From an uncultured Lentisphaerota bacterium (GTDB taxonomy: Bacteria > Verrucomicrobiota > Kiritimatiellia > CAIQIC01), in contig CAITZM010000021.1 in NCBI GenBank assembly GCA_903896925.1, positions 1 to 64,000 on the forward strand: a DNA stretch of 64,000 nt. Reading direction: 5' to 3'. The position numbers and the translations under genes were made by a program. Under the pieces are notes generated by a model, which saw only the letters and a program-made list of their open reading frames with translations, had not been told where the DNA came from and searched no databases. This document shows, piece after piece, positions 15,679-24,629 of this stretch (positions are counted from its first letter, which is position 1; every line of letters begins with the position of its first letter).

Positions 15679-17045
15679 TTTGAACCGGCCGGCACAAGCG
15701 CATAGGCATGCGGCACCGGCACGCGGGCGGACAGCGCGTCCTTCTCGTGCGCGATCACCTCTTGGAGGAGCGCGCCGTACTTCTTCCAATTCTTGATGTA
15801 GTTCAACGTCATGCCGGCGTTGTATTCCTTCTTGTCGGTGAAGTGGTCGTAGTGCGCCTGCACCGCGGCCGGGTCATCCACATTGACCTTGTAGTGGCCC
15901 TGCATCCAGCGCCGCGTGTTCATCAGGCTGCACGCCTGCGCCTCCGCGTTCCGCCGCTGCTCGTCATGACGGGCCACGGCCTGGGCCTGCTTGAACTGCG
16001 GCGTCGCCTCGTTGAGCGCGAGGTTGATGCCGTGCGCCAGTTCGCCCGCGGTGTGCCGCGCGACGGCCGCGCCATCAATCCGCACCTCGTAGGTGCCCTC
16101 CGCCAAACCGGAGACCGCCAGCAACTCCTGGTTCAACTCCTTTTCGATGGGCAGCAGTCCGAGCACCGGCTTGGCGGCGGGATCTATCGGAAAAGGCAGC
16201 GCCTTTTCCAGCACCGTGAACGCAACGCCGCCAGCCTGCTTCGCGACCTTCGTCACCCCGGCGTTGAGGCTCTCCACTGCGCGACCCGCGGCCGCGTCCA
16301 CCTTCACGCTCGAAACCACGGCAGGCGCGCCCTGCGCTTTCAGAAACAGCCACGCCATCATCAGGTGACCCGGCGCGCCCGGATGCACACGATCCGCGCC
16401 CACGATGGTCCACTTCGGGTCTTTCTTCTGCTGCTCCAGATTGAGCGCCGTCATGGGCGCGTGGAAGTCCACGACCGTCCCGTGGTTCGTCGCGGCCAGC
16501 GCCCGCACGAACTCCGCGCAGCGGCCCAGCCCGTCGTTACAGCCCGGCTGGTTGTTGTCCTTCTCGAGCACCACCGTCTGGTCGAACGGCGAAGGCGTGA
16601 TGAACAGCAGCCGCGGCTCGCCCGCCTCGGCGCGGATACGGGCCACAACCTTTTCCATGTTCGCCTTGTAGCCGTTGAGCGACTGCTGTTGCTGCTTCAA
16701 CTTGCCCGCGTCGGGATTCGCCACATAGGAGCCGCGCCCGACATCGTTCATGCCCAGCATGATCGTGACGGAGGTCGGCTTCTTCGCGATGACATCGTCC
16801 TGCAGCCGGCCGAGCGCACCGCCCGCCGAGTCGCCCGAACGGCCCGCGTTCACGAACCGGATCGTCCGCTCCGGGAAACGCGTCAGATAATAATCGGCGA
16901 TGATCGTCTGGGTGCTCCCACGGGCCGTGATGCTGTCCCCCAGAAAACACACCGTCTCGCCGTCTTGGAACAGCTCTCCGCGCGCAACGCCACCCAAGGC
17001 CAGGACGCCCAACAGCCCCAGCGCAACCGAAATCAGTCTCTTCAT
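15675..17045 (-). CDS. Secreted SGNH/GDSL hydrolase
   Basis: A 456-aa protein with a clear signal peptide (MKRLISVALGLLGVLALGGVARGE). The four SGNH blocks are visible: CFLGDSITARG with the nucleophile Ser (about residue 36), NAGRSGDSAGG, MLGMNDVG with the Asn, and GADRVHPGAPGH carrying the Asp-x-x-His pair (near 220). Related secreted enzymes are rhamnogalacturonan or xylan acetylesterases that remove O-acetyl groups from polysaccharides. The C-terminal 200 residues form an extra domain rich in alpha helix. The neighbouring BNR-4 and glycosidase genes on the same strand support a glycan deacetylase role. The exact ester is not known. Confidence 0.93.
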   Translation of the reverse strand: MKRLISVALGLLGVLALGGVARGELFQDGETVCFLGDSITARGSTQTIIADYYLTRFPERTIRFVNAGRSGDSAGGALGRLQDDVIAKKPTSVTIMLGMNDVGRGSYVANPDAGKLKQQQQSLNGYKANMEKVVARIRAEAGEPRLLFITPSPFDQTVVLEKDNNQPGCNDGLGRCAEFVRALAATNHGTVVDFHAPMTALNLEQQKKDPKWTIVGADRVHPGAPGHLMMAWLFLKAQGAPAVVSSVKVDAAAGRAVESLNAGVTKVAKQAGGVAFTVLEKALPFPIDPAAKPVLGLLPIEKELNQELLAVSGLAEGTYEVRIDGAAVARHTAGELAHGINLALNEATPQFKQAQAVARHDEQRRNAEAQACSLMNTRRWMQGHYKVNVDDPAAVQAHYDHFTDKKEYNAGMTLNYIKNWKKYGALLQEVIAHEKDALSARVPVPHAYALVPAGSK

Positions 17046-17174
17046 AGCCTACCCTTTCCTGTGTTGTTCCGACCAAACCGCAGATTCTATTTCTTCCTCG
17101 CGTGCGACACAACCAACAGCACCACCACGCCGGCGGCGGCCGGCGCCGTCCGTAGCAGCGGGGCCGTTCCCTGG

Positions 17175-19568
17175 TCAGGGCAGATCCCCTGACTGCGCAA
17201 GCTTCCATGCCTCGCCACCGTCGGGCGACATCAGCAGCGTGCGACGCCGGCCGGGAAGATCGTTGCGATAAAACCAGTACGTGGACCAGCAATCGTACGA
17301 GAGGAACAGCCGGCCCTTACGGTCGATCGTGAGCCGATGGTAGAAGACGCTGTACTCTGAGAACGGCGGCACGATCAGAATGCGCGGCGGCTCCCAGGGC
17401 TGCCCCGGCCGTTTCCGCTGGTAGGCCAACGTCGCGTGGTGGCTGGCCGGAAACGGTTCGATCCCGCGCCGCCAGAGCCGGAACACCGCGTGTAGGGTGT
17501 CGTCCGGCCCGCAGACCATGCCGACGTAGGTCTGGTCCAGGTCCTTGCCCATCGTGACCGCGGCGGTCCAGCCGCCGCCGCTGTCGTTCGGTTGCAGCGA
17601 CATGGCATAGGGAAACGGCCGGCCATGCGTGCCCGCGAGCACGTGGAGGTAGCCACGGCTGTCCATCGTGATGCTTGGCGAATTATGGATGTCATTCGCA
17701 GGAGCGCCATAGCCCACGAGCGCGGGGGGACCCAGCCGCCGCGTCTCGCGGTCGCAGGTGGCGACGAAGGCGGGGACGCCGGGGCCGGGGTTGGCGGGAT
17801 CGGTGGCCTCGCCCCAGACCACATGGACTTTGCCGCTGCGCGAGACGACCGAGGCGGGAATGCCCGAATGCGCCGCCAGGCCGATGCAATTGCTGGAAAC
17901 GAGGATCGGTGCGCCCAGCACCAGCCGCCCGGCTTCCCTTTTCGGGAGGAAAAGTTCCAAGTCGTGGAGCGCACGCCAGAACAGCTTCCCGTCCTTGGCC
18001 GTCCGCGTGTAGCGCAGGATCGGCGGCGGCCCGTCAGCGACGTTCTGGCCCGTGAACTCCTCCAGGTCGAACGCGCCCGGATGGTCCGGCCGGCTGGGAA
18101 TCGGACAGGCGGCGAAAGTTTTTCCGCCGTCGGTCGAGTACAGCAGCGCCGCGCCGGAGCCGGACTTGCCGAGCATGTAGATGGTGTTGTCCCGGTCAAA
18201 AGCGATCTTGCTGCCAAGCCCGCCCGGGAAGTCGCCGGACCGGGAGGTGACCCACCCTCCATCGCGCCGCGTCGCCACGCCGCCGCTGGTGAGCGTGAAC
18301 GGCTGGTTGTGGAGATCAAAATAGAACTGGTTCTCGGCCGGGATGGTGGGTGCATGGCCGAACAGCTCGTTCTCATGCCGGTAGGGCGTGATCGTAATCG
18401 GCAGCGACAGCGCCTTCTCCGCCGGCGCCACCCCGGCCTTCACCACCAACGTTGCGTACGTCGAGAAGCCGGGATCATCCGCCGGCGTCGCACGCACGTG
18501 GCACTCGTGCGCGGCCTCATCCTCAGGCACCGTGCAGGTCACCGTGATCGTGGTCGCCTTCCTGGCGCCCAGTTTCACCTGTTCGGAGGGCAGCTGTACC
18601 GGCCAGGCCTTGCCGGGGAACTCAAGGGCGAGGCGAATGGTCCGGGCGTGCGGGGCATCGTTGAGCACCTGCAAGGTGATTTCCACCTGCCCGCCCGGCC
18701 GGCCATACAGCGTCCGGCTGTATGGCGTCAGCAACCAGCGGTTCTCCTGAAGCGGGAACCACGCCGCCGGGTCCGGTGTCCAGCAGGCCCTGTCGGGATG
18801 GGGATCGTTCCGGTCCCAGCGGGTGAGGCCATCCACGTTGATCGTCGCCTGGGCCGCCGCAAAATGCAGGCGCCACGGCACGGCAGCGCGCTGCTTGACC
18901 GCCGCGAAGGTGTTGGAGGCTTGGCCGTCCTTCCCCGGCAGCAACGCGGCGACAAGCGCACCACGCGCGTCGAACACCTGCGGCGCGGCGGCGCCCTTCG
19001 GCAGGCCTGCCACCTCGATGGCAAAGGCGCCGGGCCGCGGCAGGAAGCACACATCGCCGGCCCGCTGCGGGCTCGCCAGCACAAGCGGTTCCTCGTGTCG
19101 CGCATCCTTGTGGCCCCGCGCCGTCTCGATCAGATACTTCGGACAGTTCGAGCGAAAGCCCCACACGACGTTGTTGCCATACGGGTCGCGGGAGATGGTG
19201 ACGTTCAAGACGTAAACGCCTTTGTGCAGGACCGGCACAGAAAGGCGACAGCGTTGCACCGGCCCCGGGCCGCTGCCGGCTGGCTGGCCGTCGTCGGGGA
19301 TGACCGCCTCCCCGACCACCCGCCGGTCCGGCCCGGCCAGGATCGCGCGCAGCTCCGAGCGCGTATCGCTCCGGTTCCGATCGCGCTTCACCACCTCCAC
19401 CGTCAGTTCGCCCGGCTCGGCAAGAAAATAGACACCACCACCGCCCCCGATCAACAAATCGTCCGCCGGTCGGGATGCGGAAGCTACAGCCCCGGCGCGC
19501 GCAGCCGGACAATCCCAGAGCAACAGGAGCGCCAACACGGAAACAACGCATCTGACTATGGTTTTCAC
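17175..19568 (-). CDS. Secreted BNR-4 beta-propeller protein
   Basis: A 797-aa protein with a signal peptide (VLALLLLWDCPAARAGA). The first 370 residues look like beta-sandwich domains. From about 400 on, a propeller appears with LLYSTDGGKTF (an Asp-box/BNR repeat), DIHNSPSITMDSRGYLHVLAGTHG (a BNR-4 signature) and repeated DRKGRLFLS / PDDTLHAVFR blades. BNR-4 proteins include ulvan lyases (PL24/PL25) and rhamnosidase-like enzymes, and others of unknown activity. An out-of-frame hydrophobic tail lies just downstream (see findings). It lies 22 bp downstream of the GH42-like gene and is probably in the same operon. Substrate unknown. Confidence 0.88.
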   Translation of the reverse strand: MKTIVRCVVSVLALLLLWDCPAARAGAVASASRPADDLLIGGGGGVYFLAEPGELTVEVVKRDRNRSDTRSELRAILAGPDRRVVGEAVIPDDGQPAGSGPGPVQRCRLSVPVLHKGVYVLNVTISRDPYGNNVVWGFRSNCPKYLIETARGHKDARHEEPLVLASPQRAGDVCFLPRPGAFAIEVAGLPKGAAAPQVFDARGALVAALLPGKDGQASNTFAAVKQRAAVPWRLHFAAAQATINVDGLTRWDRNDPHPDRACWTPDPAAWFPLQENRWLLTPYSRTLYGRPGGQVEITLQVLNDAPHARTIRLALEFPGKAWPVQLPSEQVKLGARKATTITVTCTVPEDEAAHECHVRATPADDPGFSTYATLVVKAGVAPAEKALSLPITITPYRHENELFGHAPTIPAENQFYFDLHNQPFTLTSGGVATRRDGGWVTSRSGDFPGGLGSKIAFDRDNTIYMLGKSGSGAALLYSTDGGKTFAACPIPSRPDHPGAFDLEEFTGQNVADGPPPILRYTRTAKDGKLFWRALHDLELFLPKREAGRLVLGAPILVSSNCIGLAAHSGIPASVVSRSGKVHVVWGEATDPANPGPGVPAFVATCDRETRRLGPPALVGYGAPANDIHNSPSITMDSRGYLHVLAGTHGRPFPYAMSLQPNDSGGGWTAAVTMGKDLDQTYVGMVCGPDDTLHAVFRLWRRGIEPFPASHHATLAYQRKRPGQPWEPPRILIVPPFSEYSVFYHRLTIDRKGRLFLSYDCWSTYWFYRNDLPGRRRTLLMSPDGGEAWKLAQSGDLP

Positions 19569-19590
19569 AGCATCACCTTAATCCTGCCGG

Positions 19591-21516
19591 TCATGGCACC
19601 ATCTCGAACAGCGCCGTGTCCGGCGTCGCAAACGTGTACGGGAATTGCTTCCCCTGCACCGGCACCACGCGGCCGGTGTAGAGCTCGCGGACTTCGCGGC
19701 ACGCCACCGGCAGCGTGATGGTCTTCACGCCGCCCTGCGCCAGGTGGATCGCCACGAGTTGCCCGCTGGCAAAGACCGGCACTTCGTCGTCGCAGTAGAG
19801 CGTCACGCCGGCCGCGGCGGCAAGCTTCTTCAGCGCCTGCGGCGTGACATCGGCATAGCTGGCCGCATACGCCGCGGTCCAGCCGTCCCGTTGCGCCACG
19901 CTGACGCCGGGTTTTTTGAATGCGGTGCCGGTCAGCTCCTGTATCCGTGCCGGGTCGAGGGTACTGCCGTCGCTGATACCCGGCGCATACACAAAGAGCA
20001 CCGTGCGCCCAGCCTTGCACACCCGCGCCTTGAGCAGTGCCGCCTTTTCCGGCGTGACCTCAAACAACCCCGGGAACACCACCAGCTTGTACGGGCTCAG
20101 ATCCACCCGCGCCAGGTCGTTGAACGAGAACACCTCGAACGGCGCGCCAAGCCGGTTCAGTTTGTTCCGCGTGCCCTGATAGATTTCCTTTACGAGCGGA
20201 TGCAGATCATTGACGTAGCGCGCGCTCTGCGGATCCACCACGAGCGCCACCTCCGCGCGGCCCGCCAGCGGCTGCGCGCCGAACCGTTCCCACAGCTTTT
20301 TGCCCTGCGCGACCACCCGCATGGTTTCCGGGGTCTTGAAGACACCGCCCCACATGTCGAAGCACCAGAGCGAAGACCCGTTGATGGTCGCCAGCGCGAA
20401 CTCGCGCTTCAGCCCGGCATCGGTCTCGGCCTGGTCCTTCCACGGCACCATCCAGGCGATGGACACAAACCCATCCAGCTTGACGTTGTAGGTCGGCGTG
20501 CGGTGATCGATCTCGTGCAGGAAGCCCTTGCCGTTGAGCACGCGCGTGCCGTTGGGGACCATGAAGCCGCTGCCGCCGCCCATCGGCCGGTCGCTGTAGG
20601 TGCCGGGGCTGATGAAGAAATCAATATTGGTCGAGGCGTAGAGCCGCTCGTATTCCAGATGCCCGCCCCAGACCAGGCGCGAGTGGGTCAGCTGGAGGAT
20701 ATAGCCGAAGAACATGCCGATCTGCCGCTGCTGCGGGATCAGCGCACGCGTCTGCGCGGCGAAACCGAGCACCGTGTCCACGATCACATCGCCGGTGAAC
20801 TGCGCGTAGTCGAGCACGTCGCGCTCGGTCGCGGGATCGCGGAGGAAGTTCTCGAACGCGGCGCGGTCGAGCCGCTCCAGCGCGGGCACCGGCTGCTCCG
20901 CGCGGCCGTGCGCCTTGAGCCACGCCTTCCACGCCTGCGCCTTCGCGCGCCCTGCCACGCCGCGGCTGTAGTCCATCCACTCATCGGTCTGGCCGCCGGC
21001 CAGCAGGTAGGCCAGCACGCGGTCGCCGTAGCGCGCCTCCATGTGCTTGACGACGGCCGCCAGGTACTCGCCTGTCGCCTTGCGCCATGCCGGGTTCGCG
21101 CAGGCGCAGCTGAGCATCGTAAAGCTATCGCTCTCCCCGCTGTGCCCCTGCAATGCCAGCTGATGATCCAGCCAGCTTGGCGAATTGAGGTCCACCATGC
21201 AGATGAAGTTCGCGCTCGGGTTCACCGCCAGCACGTCATCGAACTGCTTATCGAGCGACGCGAAGTCATATTTGCCGAACCAGCGCCAGACGGGCGGATA
21301 TTTGCAGTAGGGCTGCCCCAGCGAGTTGGCGGTATTCGCGGCGAAGATACAGACCGTGTTGACGCCGGCGTCCTTGAACTGCCGCATCGCCTCGAACTCC
21401 GGCCAGAACGAACGGTAGGCGAAAGCGAGCGGCTTTTCGGCGCCACCCGCCGCAGCGGTCCCGAGGGCCAATAACGCCGCCAGCACCCACCCACGCTCGT
21501 ACCTGTTCCGGCTCAT
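19591..21516 (-). CDS. Secreted GH42-like glycoside hydrolase
   Basis: A 641-aa protein. The start ATG 21516 follows the stop of the upstream gene by one base, and the signal peptide (GWVLAALLALGTAAAGGAE) begins there; the longer frame to 21783 lies in the neighbour and was rejected. A TIM-barrel part (about 30-400: SFWPEFEAMRQFKDAGVNTVCIF, AYLLAGGQTDEW) is followed by a flavodoxin-like domain (YKLVVFPGLFEVTPEKAALLKARV), as in GH42 beta-galactosidases, and a terminal beta domain. Catalytic residues cannot be assigned with confidence; DEW near residue 160 is a candidate acid/base. Likely a beta-galactosidase-type enzyme acting outside the cell. Confidence 0.87.
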   Translation of the reverse strand: MSRNRYERGWVLAALLALGTAAAGGAEKPLAFAYRSFWPEFEAMRQFKDAGVNTVCIFAANTANSLGQPYCKYPPVWRWFGKYDFASLDKQFDDVLAVNPSANFICMVDLNSPSWLDHQLALQGHSGESDSFTMLSCACANPAWRKATGEYLAAVVKHMEARYGDRVLAYLLAGGQTDEWMDYSRGVAGRAKAQAWKAWLKAHGRAEQPVPALERLDRAAFENFLRDPATERDVLDYAQFTGDVIVDTVLGFAAQTRALIPQQRQIGMFFGYILQLTHSRLVWGGHLEYERLYASTNIDFFISPGTYSDRPMGGGSGFMVPNGTRVLNGKGFLHEIDHRTPTYNVKLDGFVSIAWMVPWKDQAETDAGLKREFALATINGSSLWCFDMWGGVFKTPETMRVVAQGKKLWERFGAQPLAGRAEVALVVDPQSARYVNDLHPLVKEIYQGTRNKLNRLGAPFEVFSFNDLARVDLSPYKLVVFPGLFEVTPEKAALLKARVCKAGRTVLFVYAPGISDGSTLDPARIQELTGTAFKKPGVSVAQRDGWTAAYAASYADVTPQALKKLAAAAGVTLYCDDEVPVFASGQLVAIHLAQGGVKTITLPVACREVRELYTGRVVPVQGKQFPYTFATPDTALFEMVP

Positions 21517-21517
21517 C

Positions 21518-22450
21518 TCAGGCCCCTGCTTTCTTAGGTCCAGCCAGGCGTTCGACTTCCTCCAGGTCCACGACGGACGACGCGCCCGGGAAACGATACG
21601 GCAGCAGTTCCCACTCCTCGGTGAAGGAGGCTGACGCACCGGGGGCCAGCAGCTCGCGCGGGCCGATCGGTTCGATCTCGCACATCTCCTCTTTATAGTA
21701 CCAGATCGAAATGGTGAGCCCGGCCATTTCGCCGTACACGCGGTCGGGGTAGACCGGATAACGTTTGATGAACAGCAGATCATTGCGCATCAGGTAGGCA
21801 AACCAGCCGGCGGCGGAGTCCATGCCGAGTTTCGGGTTGGCGGGTGTGCCGAGGACTTCCAGAAAACGGTCGCGGATGCGGATGTGGGGGTCCTCCGGCT
21901 GATAGTTCATCACCGGGCCCGGCCCGTACATGATGTAGTTCTTGGGGAAACGGCTGTTGGGCGTCAGCGGGATCAGCACGATGCCGCCGCCGACCGCGAG
22001 CGTCCGGCTCCAGTGGCAGCACATGACGGGCTGGGCGGATGTATTGACCATGCGTTGCGTACACACGAGCCCAGAGGAATCCGCCGCGAGCGCGAACTCG
22101 CGCTCCAGCCGCAGGCCGGTCGCGCTGTCGCGCTGGCTGACCAGCCGCGCGCGGCCGTCGCCCAACAGCTCGCCCGTCCAGTCGCCGAACCACAGATCGG
22201 GATGCGGCGCGATGACCCGCTCCGGACCGACGTCGAAGCGCCCTCCGCAGGGATCCACCGTCGGCGCGCCGGGCGCACGATGCCAGCCGCGCTGGTCGGG
22301 ATTCAAGTAGAGGGCGTTCACGCCGCGCTGGGCATATTCCAGCACGCGCCCGCCCGCCTGCGGACACAACACGACGCTCGTCCCGAACCCGTTTTCGAGC
22401 CGGAGACAACCGCGATAACTGAACCACTCCACGACGGCATCTTTGTGCAT
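21518..22450 (-). CDS. DUF4380-like mutarotase-fold protein
   Basis: A 310-aa protein without a signal peptide, unlike most neighbours. Residues 15-60 (GCLRLENGFGTSVVLCPQAGGRVLEY, NALYLNP) resemble DUF4380, a galactose-mutarotase-like beta-sandwich family of unknown activity. MCCHWSRTLAVGGGIVLIPL and the WYYKEEMCEIEPIGP strand fit the same fold. It starts at ATG 22450 with GGAG upstream, 7 bases after the DUF6259 gene, and ends one base before the GH42-like start. Likely epimerises, recognises or modifies a sugar released by the enzymes encoded around it, which would place it in the cytoplasm. The role is an inference. Confidence 0.82.
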   Translation of the reverse strand: MHKDAVVEWFSYRGCLRLENGFGTSVVLCPQAGGRVLEYAQRGVNALYLNPDQRGWHRAPGAPTVDPCGGRFDVGPERVIAPHPDLWFGDWTGELLGDGRARLVSQRDSATGLRLEREFALAADSSGLVCTQRMVNTSAQPVMCCHWSRTLAVGGGIVLIPLTPNSRFPKNYIMYGPGPVMNYQPEDPHIRIRDRFLEVLGTPANPKLGMDSAAGWFAYLMRNDLLFIKRYPVYPDRVYGEMAGLTISIWYYKEEMCEIEPIGPRELLAPGASASFTEEWELLPYRFPGASSVVDLEEVERLAGPKKAGA

Positions 22451-22457
22451 GGCTGCT

Positions 22458-24629
22458 TCACTCCTTTTTCTGCCATTCCAGCAACCGGATGGACTGCGGC
22501 GGCAGCGGGCCCAGCGCCTCCACGTTGCCCCGCTCCGGTTCCGACGCCGCGAGCAAGGTGGCACCCGGCACGTTGAGTGCGAACGTCGCGGGCTGGTCGC
22601 CCGGATTCCAGATGAGCACGCCGAGTTTTTTTCCGGCGGCGAAACTTTTCGCGACGAGGTTCCGGCCCTTGAGCGCGAAGCCATCGTCGTCGGTAAAGCT
22701 GCCGAGCCAGAGCAGGTCGGCGTGCGCGCGCTGGAACTCGATCACCTGCTTCAGATAGCGCGTCGCCGCCGCGGGCGGCGTGGCCTTCATCAAGGCGAGG
22801 TCCGGCTTGTTGATGACCTCCCCGTACTCGTCCGCCCCGGGCACACGCTCCTCGCAGAGGTAGCGCCGGTCCGGCGCGTAGCGCGCTTCGATTTCGAAGC
22901 GCAGGCCGTAGGCGCAGGTGAAGTTCGCCATCGCGCGGTCCAGCATCGGCGTCGGCATGCGGATGGTGGTCATCATGGCGGGGAAGGTGTAGCGGAACAG
23001 TTCCGGGAAGGGCGCGGACTTGTCCTGCCGGTGAAGGCGCGCGAGCATCTCCTGGCCCGAGACCGCAAACGTGCCGGTCATGCAGCCGTGGAAGAGCGAG
23101 ATCGAACCGAGCACGCTGTCGTGCAGGCCTTCGGTCATCACGATGAAGTCAGGGTTGACCTGCCGCATGTGCTCCTCGATCCGGCGCAAAAAGCGGACGC
23201 GGTCCTCCACGTAGACCATCGCCGGCACCGGATGGCCGTGTCCGGCGGCGTAGCACGCCAGCGGCTCGTTGACGCCGAGCTGGTCATAGAGAATGCCATC
23301 TGCGCCCAGCGCGTTGGCCTGCACCGCCAGCGCGAGCATGCGGTCGTACCACGCCGGCGCGACCAGGCAGCCGAGACCGAACCGGAACGGCGCGGTCGTG
23401 CGGTACTTGTGATAGGTCTGCTGCACGGGTGCGCCGTCCTGCTTGAGCACCGCCAGCGCCTGGCCTGCCTTGCTCCAAAATTCCGTGCCCTGTTCGATGA
23501 GCTGGCCGTTGGCATAGAGGATGGAACGTTTGCCGCGCTGCCGGATTTCGTGCAGCGCCTTGCGCAGCGCCTCCTCGCCGCCCATCTTGGGATCGGGAAA
23601 ATATTCGGGATAGAGATGATCGTGCCCGCCGTGCGCCCAGCCGAACAGGCCGAGAACATCGAGTCCGCGCGCGTCGGCCGCATCGCACAATTTACCGAGC
23701 GAGGCATAATCCCACAGCACCTCCCCGTTTTGTTGCTTCAGGATGCACAGCAGCCAGCCCGAGGCGTTGCGCGCCCACTCCGGCACGGCGAGCGGTTGCA
23801 CGATGCCCTCGCTCCACGCGCGGTAATAGCGGGCGGCGGTGTGCCACGATCCCGAGTAGGGCATGATGACCGTCGGCGGCAGCGACCAGCGCTGACCCGC
23901 CGCACAAAACACCTGGTGCTTCACCGCAAGTCCATAGGCCTGGCTGGCCGCATCGCGGCGCACACAGATCGTTTTTGCGCCGTGCGTGGCGTCGTGGCAG
24001 CCGAAGTAGAGCCCGCCCTGCTCGCCGGCGAACGCGCACCACTGCATCGTCCCTTTGCGGCTCGGATACACGGTGGCGACTTCACTTGCGCCTTGCTTGT
24101 CGTCAGTCATCCGGTTGATCTGCCGCCCGAGCCCGTCCGGCATCAGCACCGGATGCGTCGCGAGATCGGCGCGGATGCCATGCAACACCGGGCCGGTGAA
24201 GCCGCACATGAGCCAGCCCGGCTCGTTGTTGCGCACCTCGCCGGTCACCTCGAACGCGTCGCCCTTGCGGCGGAAAGCGAGCGTCACGCCGACGCGCCAC
24301 GTGCGCTTGCCGTCCGTGAGGCTTTCGTAGGTCAGGCGGATGCCGTCGGCGGTGACCTCGCGTTGGGGCTGCTGGCCCTTGTCGCTGAGCACGACGGGCG
24401 CGCCGGCGACCGGCGGCGGTGTGTCCGGCTGCATCAGCAGCGCCCACATCGGCTCGCCCCGCGCGGTGATCGCCGGACAGGTCGCGGATGCCGGTGCGAG
24501 GCTGATGCCCTGCGCGTCCACGGTGAGCACACCGCGCTCACCATGCAAACCCTCTGCCGCCAACGCTGGAAAAGACAGGAGAGCCAACGTTCCCAGCATT
24601 AAATGATTCCAGCGCCGCGGGTATTTCAT
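22458..24629 (-). CDS. Secreted DUF6259 (GH-like) protein
   Basis: A 723-aa protein. It has a signal peptide (HLMLGTLALLSFPALAAE), an N-terminal beta-sandwich (about 30-270) and a TIM barrel with DYASLGKLCDAADARGLDVLGLFGWAHGG, LYANGQLIEQGTEFW and GADGILYDQLGVNEP. These match the DUF6259 family, which is glycoside-hydrolase-like with no established activity. ILYDQ and VMTEG supply candidate acidic catalytic residues. The start ATG 24629 overlaps the stop of the DUF5107-TPR gene (ATGA). The DNA for the signal peptide (24552-24599) is about 80% identical to the palindrome-derived signal cassette at 29191-29238. Confidence 0.88.
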   Translation of the reverse strand: MKYPRRWNHLMLGTLALLSFPALAAEGLHGERGVLTVDAQGISLAPASATCPAITARGEPMWALLMQPDTPPPVAGAPVVLSDKGQQPQREVTADGIRLTYESLTDGKRTWRVGVTLAFRRKGDAFEVTGEVRNNEPGWLMCGFTGPVLHGIRADLATHPVLMPDGLGRQINRMTDDKQGASEVATVYPSRKGTMQWCAFAGEQGGLYFGCHDATHGAKTICVRRDAASQAYGLAVKHQVFCAAGQRWSLPPTVIMPYSGSWHTAARYYRAWSEGIVQPLAVPEWARNASGWLLCILKQQNGEVLWDYASLGKLCDAADARGLDVLGLFGWAHGGHDHLYPEYFPDPKMGGEEALRKALHEIRQRGKRSILYANGQLIEQGTEFWSKAGQALAVLKQDGAPVQQTYHKYRTTAPFRFGLGCLVAPAWYDRMLALAVQANALGADGILYDQLGVNEPLACYAAGHGHPVPAMVYVEDRVRFLRRIEEHMRQVNPDFIVMTEGLHDSVLGSISLFHGCMTGTFAVSGQEMLARLHRQDKSAPFPELFRYTFPAMMTTIRMPTPMLDRAMANFTCAYGLRFEIEARYAPDRRYLCEERVPGADEYGEVINKPDLALMKATPPAAATRYLKQVIEFQRAHADLLWLGSFTDDDGFALKGRNLVAKSFAAGKKLGVLIWNPGDQPATFALNVPGATLLAASEPERGNVEALGPLPPQSIRLLEWQKKE

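Noticed and set aside
21517..21783. N-terminal extension of the GH42-like gene to 21783
   Set aside because: It overlaps the DUF4380-like gene, and a proper signal peptide starts at ATG 21516 one base after the upstream stop.
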